Source: Streptomyces pseudovenezuelae
GTDB taxonomy: Bacteria > Actinomycetota > Actinomycetes > Streptomycetales > Streptomycetaceae
NCBI RefSeq assembly: GCF_001513955.1
Contig: NZ_KQ948151.1
Coordinates: forward strand, 319,089 to 380,587
Direction: 5' to 3'
Length of the DNA: 61,499 bases
The position numbers and the translations under genes were made by a program. The notes under the pieces were generated by a model. The model did not search any database. It was given only the letters and a program-made list of their open reading frames with translations, and was not told the origin of the DNA. Shown here in pieces: positions 54,262 through 61,499 of the stretch (its first letter is position 1; the number at the start of each line of letters is the position of its first letter).

Positions 54262-55053
54262 TCACGGTGTCCGGACCCCCGCCCTGCGCGGCAGCGGGGA
54301 GCGGGAAGGGCGCTGGGCGTGAAGGACGAGCAGCGCCAGGGCGCCGGTTGCTGTGGACCAGGTGAGCGAGAGGAGGCCGTGGGACCAGGGGATGTGCGGA
54401 GTGAGAGCTGAGCTGAGCGCCAGCTGGGTCACGCCGTAGAGGGGAAGCGCGGACACGCCGGTCACATCCATGTGTGTGTTGAAGACGGGATTCTGCAGGC
54501 CGGTGTCGACCAGGCTGAGCATGATGATGAGAAAGAAGCCCTCCAGTTCTCCACGCACCAGGGAGCCGAGCAGAAGGCCGATTCCGCCGTAGGTCAGCCC
54601 GGCACCCGCGAGGGCCAGCGCCAGGGGCCCTACGTGCCGTACGGGCAGGGACATCCACAGCAGGATCGCGGTGTAGATGGCCAGCAGTGCGGCGGTGAGG
54701 CTGACGGCAGCAAGCTTGGCCAGGAGCATCGGCAGCCGCGGATAGCCGGCAAGCAGCAGACGACGGTCCATCTGCTGGGATCCAAAGGTCTCCGTGAAGG
54801 TGATGAAGCCGACGACCGGGGTGACAGCCCCCAGCGCGCTGGCCACCTGGCCCACCTGGCTGGCCGGGGCGGAGACAGGGGCGCTCACGGCGTCGAGCCA
54901 GACGCGCACCACTTCGTCGGAGGTGCACAGGCGTGCCACGGCGATCCAGACCGGGATGAACGCCACCGCCAGGGCCAAGGCCAGCCGGTTGCGCAGGTGG
55001 CCCAGCAGAGTGCACCGCAGCAGCTCGGTGAACGCCGTACACAAGAGCCTCAC
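54262..55053 (-). CDS. ABC-2-type exporter membrane subunit
   Basis: This is a 263-aa membrane protein with about six helices: one long amphipathic N-terminus (MRLLCTAFTELLRCTLLGHL), then a large extracytoplasmic loop around residues 45-70, and the QQMDRRLLLAGYPRLP cytosolic loop. The start overlaps the ATPase gene stop (ATGA), so the two form one transporter. The cargo is unknown; lipid or small peptide export are options. Confidence 0.78.
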   Translation of the reverse strand: MRLLCTAFTELLRCTLLGHLRNRLALALAVAFIPVWIAVARLCTSDEVVRVWLDAVSAPVSAPASQVGQVASALGAVTPVVGFITFTETFGSQQMDRRLLLAGYPRLPMLLAKLAAVSLTAALLAIYTAILLWMSLPVRHVGPLALALAGAGLTYGGIGLLLGSLVRGELEGFFLIIMLSLVDTGLQNPVFNTHMDVTGVSALPLYGVTQLALSSALTPHIPWSHGLLSLTWSTATGALALLVLHAQRPSRSPLPRRAGVRTP

Positions 55054-55685
55054 CGGTTGGTCTCCTCGAAGTGCAGACGCCCCTGGCGCAGATGAGCGAT
55101 CGCATCGAAGTGATGCAGGTCGTGCAGCAGATGCGAGACCACGATGATCGAGCGGCCTTGATCACGCAGACCGGCGGCCAGGGTCCAGAACCGCTGGTGG
55201 GTGTCCCAGTCGAAGCCCTGGTACGGCTCGTCCAGGACCAGCAACTGCGGATCGTGCATGAGAGCGATCAGCAGGTTCAGCTTCTGTCGCGTTCCACCAC
55301 TGAGTCGGCCGACCTGCTGTCGCCGGCAGTCGGTGAACGCGAGCAGCCTCATCAGTTCGTCGGCGCGCTCAAGGGTGGGCAGCCGGTAGGCCATCTGGAA
55401 CAACCGCAGATGCTGCCCGACGGTGAACGCGTCGTTCAGTACCGCTCGCTGCGGGCAGTACCCCACCGGCCCGGTCCGTGTCACTGTTCCGCGATCGGGT
55501 GCGAGGTGTCCTACGGCGATCCGCAGCAGAGTGCTCTTGCCCGCCCCGTTCTCGCCGACGACCCCCACCAGCGTCCCGGCAGGCACATCGAGGTCCACAT
55601 CCCGCAGGACCGGTCTGCCGCCGTACGCCTTGCACACTCCGCTGATCCGCAGCCGTGGCCGCTGGCACGTCGTCACTGCCTGCAC
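55050..55685 (-). CDS. ABC transporter ATPase
   Basis: This is a 211-aa ATPase with Walker A GENGAGKST, a Q-loop CPQ, signature LSGGTRQK, Walker B LLVLDEP and the H-loop histidine in VVSHLLHD. It is shorter than many ABC-2 ATPases and lacks the C-terminal extension. The GTG start at 55685 is chosen for GAGGGG 5 nt upstream. It is co-translated with the membrane subunit at 54262-55053. Confidence 0.88.
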   Translation of the reverse strand: MQAVTTCQRPRLRISGVCKAYGGRPVLRDVDLDVPAGTLVGVVGENGAGKSTLLRIAVGHLAPDRGTVTRTGPVGYCPQRAVLNDAFTVGQHLRLFQMAYRLPTLERADELMRLLAFTDCRRQQVGRLSGGTRQKLNLLIALMHDPQLLVLDEPYQGFDWDTHQRFWTLAAGLRDQGRSIIVVSHLLHDLHHFDAIAHLRQGRLHFEETNR

Positions 55686-55997
55686 AACAACCCCTCGCAA
55701 GGCGGATGGAGGTAGCCGGCCCACCGCGGGACCAGCGCGGCACAGGGAACCGGGGTCGCGCAGGCTCATGTCCCCGCCTCGTCCGGCTCCTGACGCCCAG
55801 CTGAGTGCGGCCCGGATGTCGGTCCTGTGCGGACCGGGCGCCCCTGTGCGCGGCGGCACGCCGCCGCCCCGTGTCAACGAGTTCGTACCGCCGATGTAAC
55901 GGCGGCCACCGCTGGTCCCGTCAGCCGTCGGCATCACGACTCCACAGGCCATGTTCCCGCGCGTGACGTGAACCGTGGCCTGCCGTTGAAGGAAGCG
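55686..55997. other. Divergent intergenic region
   Basis: A 312-bp gap between the leftward ABC ATPase and the rightward flavin monooxygenase. It must hold both promoters. I see no strong palindrome. Confidence 0.4.
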
Positions 55998-57203
55998 ATG
56001 ACCCTCACACCACAGCAAGACGTCTACGCTCCCACGATCGTGATCGGGGCCGGCCCCTACGGCCTGGCAACCGCCGCGCTGCTGCGGCGCTCCGGCACGC
56101 CCACCGTGATCCTTGAACGGTCGGAGCGAGTAGGAGCCAGCTGGGCGCACCGGTACGAGCATCTGCGCCTGCACACCACCCCCGGCACCTCAAAACTCCC
56201 CGGCTTGCCGTTGCCGCGTCAGGCCGGCCCGTGGGTGAGCCGGGACGACTACGTGCGCTACCTGGAGAGCTATGCAGCCCACCACCGTCTCGACGTTCGG
56301 CTGACCACTCCGGTGCTGCGCATCGAGCGCGCCGAGCCCGGCTCGGGTCCCATGTGGCTGGTCCACACCCCGGACGGCCCGGTCCCCACTGATGCGGTCG
56401 TGGTGGCCACCGGCCGCTGCCACAGCCCGTACGTCCCCCACTGGCCCGGGCGCGCGACCTTCACCGGCACGCTGCTGCACTCGGCCCACTACCGGTCTCC
56501 GGCCCCTTACCGAGGAAGACACGTCCTGGTGGTCGGCGCCGGGAACAGCGGTACCGAGATCGCGGACGTCCTGGCCGGAGCGGGAGCCGAACCGGTACGG
56601 ATCGCGATTCGCACCCCACCCAACATCCTGCCCCGCTCCAGCTCCCGATGGCACGCGGTCGGCCGGCTGACGGAAGCCCTTCCGCTGCCGTGGCGCGACC
56701 ACACCTCCCTGCTCACGCAACGTATCGCGGTGCCCGACCTGACCTCACGGGGACTGCCGCGCCCCCGGACGGGCCTCTACACCCGCAATGTGCTCGAAGG
56801 TGTCAATCCTGTGCTCGACCACGGCTTCGTGGACGCCGTGCGGTCAGGGCGGGTCGAGCCGGTCGCCGCAGTCCAGGGGTTCGACGGCCCCGACGTGGTT
56901 CTGGCCGACGGCACCCGGCTGCGGCCCGACACGGTCATCGCCGCCACCGGGTACCGGACCGACCTGCACGACCTGGTGGGGTCCCTGGGCGTACTCGACG
57001 AGGACGGGCTGCCTCTCGCCGGAGGACCACAGCCCCATCCCGAAGCTCCGCGCCTGTACTTCGCCGGATACACCAATCCCCTCACAGGAGTGCTCCGCCA
57101 GGCGGGCATCGAGGCGCGCGCCATCGCCCGGGCGCTCCGCCGCGAGACCGCGCATGTCGGCCTTCAGCCACGTTCCCCGCGGTCCGAGCGGACACCGCGG
57201 TAG
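55998..57203 (+). CDS. Flavin-containing (YUC/BVMO-like) monooxygenase
   Basis: This is a 401-aa protein with two Rossmann motifs: GAGPYG for FAD near the N-terminus and GAGNSG for NADPH mid-protein, with VVVATG and AATGYRTD as the usual ATG motifs. It resembles bacterial FMO/YUCCA-type enzymes that oxygenate nitrogen, sulfur or ketones, though a plain oxidoreductase role is possible. ATG 55998 has GAAGGAAG upstream. It is monocistronic, divergent from the ABC exporter. Confidence 0.85.
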   Translation: MTLTPQQDVYAPTIVIGAGPYGLATAALLRRSGTPTVILERSERVGASWAHRYEHLRLHTTPGTSKLPGLPLPRQAGPWVSRDDYVRYLESYAAHHRLDVRLTTPVLRIERAEPGSGPMWLVHTPDGPVPTDAVVVATGRCHSPYVPHWPGRATFTGTLLHSAHYRSPAPYRGRHVLVVGAGNSGTEIADVLAGAGAEPVRIAIRTPPNILPRSSSRWHAVGRLTEALPLPWRDHTSLLTQRIAVPDLTSRGLPRPRTGLYTRNVLEGVNPVLDHGFVDAVRSGRVEPVAAVQGFDGPDVVLADGTRLRPDTVIAATGYRTDLHDLVGSLGVLDEDGLPLAGGPQPHPEAPRLYFAGYTNPLTGVLRQAGIEARAIARALRRETAHVGLQPRSPRSERTPR

Positions 57204-57511
57204 CACTCGGGAGCAACGGCGGATCGCTGGTTCAGGAACCTGCGCACCAGCAACGAACAGCACCTCCGACTCCCCGTAGGAAGACGCACGGTGTTCAGCG
57301 GCACCGCATTCGCGGCCGAGCTGCATGCCCCGGTCGAAGCCTGGCCGGGGCCGGATCGCCGCATAAGGCTCGCTTCGCGCCAGGGCGACCGCACTACCAA
57401 TTTCTCTTCACATAACAGCCGTTGTCCAGACTGAAGGTCTCGTGTTCCACTGATCTCCGTCCACCACTCGATCACCCGCTCCCGGGCGGGAGGGCATCAC
57501 GGGGGAGATGC
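57204..57511. other. Intergenic region with a possible gene relic
   Basis: One rightward frame (about 57219-57430) lacks a start codon and reads DRWFRNLRTSNEQHLRLPVG and RRTVFSGTAFAAELH. It resembles a fragment of deazaflavin-dependent nitroreductase-type proteins (WFRNLRA...). The 3' part is locally AT-richer and probably carries the promoter of the NTPase gene. Confidence 0.35.
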
Positions 57512-59653
57512 GTGTATGAGGACCTGGGATTCGAGAAACTCCTCGACGCGGACGGTTTCTTCGCGCGCCTGTTAGGGCGGTCGCCGTCGGGCGCCGAACG
57601 CAAATTGCTGTACGGCCCCGACCTGCCCGTGGTACTGCTCACCGGCGGCCCGGGGATGGGCAAGGGGCGGCTGCTGCGGACGGTGCACGACCGTTTCGCC
57701 CGCCACGTGCCGGTGATCCGGCTGGACTGCGCCTCACCTGTCCACGCCGACCGGGCCGGGCCGGAGCCCGGTGCCCGCTCGGCGGCGACCGAGGCCCTGG
57801 TCGAGGCCGCCCTGCTGCTGCACACCTGGCGGGGGACGGGCGGCGCGTTCACCTTCCCGCGGTTCTTCGCGGGCCTGGCGGTGATCGCGACCGGCGTCGC
57901 GGGTGGCACCGGTGAGGCGATCAGGACAGAGGTCGAACGGTACGAGGAGCTGATCCAGCAGCCGCGCCTGCGCAGGCTGGGGGCGCGTGACTTCTGGCGC
58001 GGGGCGCTCCTCGGAGCCGTACGGAAAATGCTGGAGGTCTTGGCCGGACAGACGCTCGGCCCGTACGGGGCCGCCGCCCTCACCGCGCTGCTCGACGCCC
58101 TCTTCGAAGGCGTGCCGCCCCGGGTCGAGGCGGAACTGACCCGGATCTACGGCGAGTACCCCGGTGCGGCCGGCCAGCCCAAGCACGGGCTGCGCAGGCT
58201 GGCCGAGGACTTCCAGGCCGGCCGCGAGCGGCGGGACGACGCGGAGCGCTTCCTGTTCCGGGCGCTGCGCGAGGATCTGGAGGCGGCGTACGGCGGGCTG
58301 GGCGGCTGGCTGGGCCGGGTCGGGCGTCCGGGACTGCTGCTGGACCACGCGTACGAAGCGCTGGGCGAGCGGCTGCTGCGCGCAGTTCTCACCGACCGCC
58401 GGGCCGGGCAGCGTGACCGCGTGGTGATCGTGGGCACGGCACGCCGGGCGGATGGCGGCGACTTCCTGCACGGGGGCCTGCCACCGAGGGAGGTGGCGGC
58501 CTTCCGGCCCGAGGACGGGGTGCCGGCCACCTGGTCCCGCCGCAGGGACCGGGAGGGAGACCGCAGCCCGTTGTCCGCCGGGGTGCTCATGTTGCGGATG
58601 CCTTTCCTGACCGGCGACCAGCTCCGCATGGCGACCGAGCGAATACAGCTGGCCGCGGAACGGGAGGGCGGTACGCATCGCCGCCGTATCACCGCCGCCG
58701 TGGCACAGCTGAGCGGCGGACGGCCGCACACGGTGATCCGGTTGGCCACCGCTGCCGCAGACCACCGGATGGAGACGGACGCCAACGACCGAGCCATCCT
58801 GGACGCCAAGCTGCGCCACCCGGACGGCGCCCCCGAGCGGCCGGTGACGGACGTACTCCTTCAGGAGCTGATCCTCGACCAGCTACCGGTGCGGCTTGCG
58901 GGCGAGCACCATGACCAGTGGCTCGACCTCCTCACCCATCTGTCGGTGGCACACGACGCGGAGTGCGCGGAGGTCCTGCTGCGCCATCACCAGGCGGGCC
59001 GTGTGCTGCGCCTGACGGCACATCAGGTCACGCGGCTGCTGCACGACACCGGGTGGCCCAGCTGCAAGCGGCACTTCATCGGGGACTTCGGCCTGCGCCA
59101 GCTGCTGGTGCACCGGCTGTACGGGCTGGAGCGCGACGGTGCCGCCTGGTACGCCGACCACCATCTGCTGCGCGACCACTACGCCGGGACCGAACCAAGC
59201 GGCAGCGCCTTCCATTCGGTGACAACCCACCGAATGAACCACCACCTCGTCTCCGGCGGCGTCGACGACGTGGTCCGCCACCTCGCCGCCACCCTCCCCG
59301 GCCGCCCCCGGCAGTGGTGCGCGGAACTGCTGGAGATAGCCCAGGCGCCCTATCCAGGCGGGGCGGACGAGCGCCGCAAGCGCGCCCAGGGTGAGGTACG
59401 GGTCGACGGACCGCCGCTGCGCCGGACCGTCGACCAACTGCTGCATGCCGTATGGCTGTGCGAGGAGCGCACCCGGCCGACCGGGGGCGAAATGGCGAGC
59501 ACGCTGGAGCAATTGCTGAGACAACTGTCGGTCATGGACTTCGACGGCGCGGGAGAACTCGGCCCCATAGCCACCGTGTGGAGCCAACTGGCCGCGAACG
59601 AGCAGCCGTTGCTTCGCTGCGACTGCACCGATCAGCTCGGCCGAAGGAGGTGA
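57512..59653 (+). CDS. Large P-loop NTPase of unknown role
   Basis: This is a 713-aa soluble protein. A Walker A motif GGPGMGK (residues 45-51) lies in an AAA/STAND-like start (PVVLLTGGPGMGKGRLL). The middle has long helical stretches, and a Walker-B-like VVIVGTARR follows. The C-terminal half is helical with many histidines and no recognised repeat. GTG 57512 has GGGGGAG 4 nt upstream. The stop lies 5 nt before the start of a membrane-tethered receptor-like protein. The two may form a signal-transducing pair. The function is unknown. Confidence 0.7.
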   Translation: MYEDLGFEKLLDADGFFARLLGRSPSGAERKLLYGPDLPVVLLTGGPGMGKGRLLRTVHDRFARHVPVIRLDCASPVHADRAGPEPGARSAATEALVEAALLLHTWRGTGGAFTFPRFFAGLAVIATGVAGGTGEAIRTEVERYEELIQQPRLRRLGARDFWRGALLGAVRKMLEVLAGQTLGPYGAAALTALLDALFEGVPPRVEAELTRIYGEYPGAAGQPKHGLRRLAEDFQAGRERRDDAERFLFRALREDLEAAYGGLGGWLGRVGRPGLLLDHAYEALGERLLRAVLTDRRAGQRDRVVIVGTARRADGGDFLHGGLPPREVAAFRPEDGVPATWSRRRDREGDRSPLSAGVLMLRMPFLTGDQLRMATERIQLAAEREGGTHRRRITAAVAQLSGGRPHTVIRLATAAADHRMETDANDRAILDAKLRHPDGAPERPVTDVLLQELILDQLPVRLAGEHHDQWLDLLTHLSVAHDAECAEVLLRHHQAGRVLRLTAHQVTRLLHDTGWPSCKRHFIGDFGLRQLLVHRLYGLERDGAAWYADHHLLRDHYAGTEPSGSAFHSVTTHRMNHHLVSGGVDDVVRHLAATLPGRPRQWCAELLEIAQAPYPGGADERRKRAQGEVRVDGPPLRRTVDQLLHAVWLCEERTRPTGGEMASTLEQLLRQLSVMDFDGAGELGPIATVWSQLAANEQPLLRCDCTDQLGRRR

Positions 59654-59658
59654 CGGGG

Positions 59659-61296
59659 ATGCCCGGCTGGATACCCAGGTGGAACAGGCTGCCCAGGTGG
59701 GGAAAGATCCTCTACGTGGTGGCGGGTGTGGCGGTGCTCGTGGCTGCCGGCGTGTACGGCCTTCCCGCCCTCCAGAAGCCGGATACCTGCCACGAGGGCA
59801 TCGAGAAGATCGGCGGCGAGTGCATCGGCGTCGACGGCGCGGGCTACGACTTCGGCACACCCGAGATCAGCGCCGTGGCGAAGGCCATCTCGGCGGAGAA
59901 CAAGAGGATCGCGAAACAGCCCCACGTCACCGTGGCGATGATGCTGCCTCTGCAGTCGGACACGGCCGGGCTGCGGCGCCAGATGCGCAGCGACCTCCAG
60001 GGCGCGTATCTGGGACAGCGACAGGCCAACTCGGGCGAAGGCCAAGTACCCAAGATCCGGCTGGTGTTGGCCAATCCAGGGCTGAACTACGGCCATCAGG
60101 ACAACATCGTGAGCACACTGCTCGACATGGCCGAATCCGACCAGGACAATCTGCGGGCCGTCACGGGCTTCAACCTCACCCTCGATGCCACCGAGGAGGC
60201 CGTAGGACGTCTGACGAAAAACGGCGTCCCGGTACTCGCCTCCCGGATCAGCGGAGACGGGATCGCCAACGTCGACGGCGAGAAGCAGCGCTTCCCCGGC
60301 CTGGCCCGCATCATCCCCACCAACGGCAACGCGGCAGAGGCCCTGGCCAACTTCAACGGCGAGCGGGGCAAGCGGAACGCCAGGACGGTGCTGGTCTACG
60401 ACACCCGTCCGGACGCCTACGACGAGTCACTGGCGAGCGCGTTCCGGGGGATCAAGGAGACGGGTCCGGCCGGTCCCGCCGACATGCCCTACGAATCTCC
60501 TGGGATCAGCGAGGCCGGCTCGACCGGCAGCCAGTTCGAGCAGATCGCCAACAACATCTGCGGGTCCGCGGCCGACACCGTCTACTTCGCGGGGCGCACC
60601 CTGCATCTGCGGATCTTCGCGCTCACCCTGGCCAAGCAGACCTGCGCCAACCGGCACTTCACCCTGGTCAGCGGCTCCGACGCCGCCTCGCTGCGACAAG
60701 CCATGTCCGAGAAGGACTGGGCACTGCTGCGCGGCAAGGACGGCGAGGCCAAGGTGACGGTCCAGTACGCCGCCCCCGCGCACCCAGTCGCCTGGGACGC
60801 CGAACTGGCCGCCTGGAGCAAGCAGTGGAAGGCGACCCACGGCCGTGAGCCCACCGCGAACCAACTCCCCCAGTACCTCACGGAACCCAAGGCGGCCCTG
60901 GACGCCCTCAAGGACCTCATCAGGACCACGAGCGCGGCGGGCACGGACCTCGGCTCCCCTCCCGACCTGGAGGACTCCCGCACCATGCTCGTCTACGACG
61001 GCCTCGTCACCATCGGCACGGCCCTGCACGAGGTACAGGGCAACGACGCCGAACAGACGCCCAGCCTCGCGGACGTCCGCCAGGAGTGGTCGAAACTCCA
61101 GTCGGTGCACCGGGTGAGGGGCACAAGTGGCCTGATCTGCCTGACCAGCGGCGGGAATCCGTACGACAAGCCGGTCGCGGTGGTCGAACTGAACCCAGGC
61201 CAAGGCGTACGCGGGACTCTGAAGTTCGTCGGTCTGGGCTGGCCCACCGGCAAGGAACAGCCGAAGAACTGCGTGATCCCGAGCGGCACTTCCTGA
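59659..61296 (+). CDS. Membrane-anchored type-1 periplasmic-binding-like receptor
   Basis: This is a 545-aa protein. A short cytosolic N-terminus (PGWIPRWNRLPRWGK) precedes one helix (about residues 16-36), and the rest is outside. The outer part resembles the Leu/Ile/Val-type substrate-binding fold: HVTVAMMLPLQSD, a LNYGHQDNIVSTLLDM segment, TVLVYDTRPDAYDESLASAF, and DTVYFAGRTLHLRIF. It has no lipobox and no ABC permease or ATPase neighbours of the transporter kind. GGAGG ahead of ATG 59659 lies inside the stop region of the NTPase gene. It probably senses a ligand for the NTPase. Confidence 0.72.
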   Translation: MPGWIPRWNRLPRWGKILYVVAGVAVLVAAGVYGLPALQKPDTCHEGIEKIGGECIGVDGAGYDFGTPEISAVAKAISAENKRIAKQPHVTVAMMLPLQSDTAGLRRQMRSDLQGAYLGQRQANSGEGQVPKIRLVLANPGLNYGHQDNIVSTLLDMAESDQDNLRAVTGFNLTLDATEEAVGRLTKNGVPVLASRISGDGIANVDGEKQRFPGLARIIPTNGNAAEALANFNGERGKRNARTVLVYDTRPDAYDESLASAFRGIKETGPAGPADMPYESPGISEAGSTGSQFEQIANNICGSAADTVYFAGRTLHLRIFALTLAKQTCANRHFTLVSGSDAASLRQAMSEKDWALLRGKDGEAKVTVQYAAPAHPVAWDAELAAWSKQWKATHGREPTANQLPQYLTEPKAALDALKDLIRTTSAAGTDLGSPPDLEDSRTMLVYDGLVTIGTALHEVQGNDAEQTPSLADVRQEWSKLQSVHRVRGTSGLICLTSGGNPYDKPVAVVELNPGQGVRGTLKFVGLGWPTGKEQPKNCVIPSGTS

Positions 61297-61378
61297 GCCG
61301 GCCGCCCCCGCTCTCCGCAGCAGTCCCCTCTACCCCGGCCAGGAGAGTCCGTCGACCGACCGAGCTCGACCGGACGGC

Positions 61379-61408
61379 GTGACCGGGGACCGCAGCTCCC
61401 CGTGTCAC
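61379..61408. terminator. Hairpin terminator after the receptor gene
   Basis: GTGAC..GGGGA with TCCCC..GTCAC forms an interrupted 10-bp stem about 85 nt after the receptor stop. The remaining sequence to 61499 shows no gene start that I can support. Confidence 0.55.
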
Positions 61409-61499
61409 CGCTCATCGAGGCTTCGGCTGGGCGATCACAGCGCGGTGCTTGCCCGGCGGTGAGGTGAACGCTGTGGAGAAACTGGGTCCAGTGCCCGCG

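Overview
The window is high-GC, gene-dense DNA typical of Streptomyces. GTG starts are frequent, many gene pairs overlap at ATGA or GTGA, purine-rich ribosome binding sites are strong, and several regulator families are abundant (LacI, TetR, IclR, AraC, XRE/MmyB, BlaI, SigB-type sigma). There is no rRNA, tRNA, insertion sequence, intact transposase or CRISPR array that I can see. The content looks accessory: catabolic cassettes, secreted proteins, drug efflux pumps and several gene relics.

Layout. 0-4 kb: a BlaI-type repressor and an M56 metalloprotease behind two palindromic operators, then a DedA-PAP2-PAP2 envelope-lipid operon ending in the stub of a response regulator. 4-10 kb: a cebR-cebEFG-bglC-like unit (LacI repressor, lipoprotein, two permeases, GH1 beta-glucosidase) with a 40-bp perfect operator palindrome. 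10.4-12.3 kb: a decayed fusion of a metallophosphoesterase and an extradiol dioxygenase tail, then an MFS pump whose start codon directly follows a terminator-like hairpin that buries its ribosome binding site. 12.8-23 kb: an aromatic catabolism region. It holds a CYP199-like P450 with its FMN/2Fe-2S reductase and an IclR regulator, a TetR gene beside a truncated DapA relic, and a TetR-controlled operon of FAD hydroxylase, C-C-type hydrolase, hydroxyquinol 1,2-dioxygenase and maleylacetate reductase. 23-32 kb: an FAH-family enzyme and a bxlREFGA-like unit (LacI, Tat-type lipoprotein, two permeases, GH3 enzyme), which makes a second beta-oligosaccharide system in the window.

32-39 kb: an SDR with an MmyB-type regulator, an AraC regulator, two tandem YjbR-fold proteins, a secreted trypsin-fold/FG-GAP protein with a degenerate catalytic triad, and a small secreted protein. 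39-43.7 kb: a secreted protein of about 1,184 residues built from two ALF-repeat plus alanine-rich coiled-coil blocks and a distinct C-terminal module, overlapping a 132-aa cytosolic partner. This looks like a toxin-immunity pair. 43.7-48.3 kb: a RIO-type kinase, then a small membrane protein, a 92-aa protein, a polyprenyl synthase and an Lcp/MpaB-type haem oxygenase that together look like an isoprenoid make-and-cleave module. 48-57 kb: a small lipoprotein, a DHA2-type MFS pump, a GH15 glucoamylase/trehalase-like enzyme, a SigB/F-type sigma factor, an ABC exporter and a flavin monooxygenase. 57.5-61.3 kb: a large P-loop NTPase translationally linked to a membrane-tethered type-1 periplasmic-binding-like receptor, with no permease nearby.

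The most promising undescribed systems are the ALF-repeat effector with its overlapping partner (39697-43646), the NTPase-receptor pair (57512-61296), the prenyl synthase-Lcp module (45441-48310) and the hydroxyquinol operon with its C-C hydrolase (18128-22748). All functional names rest on reading motifs and gene order by eye; no database search was possible.
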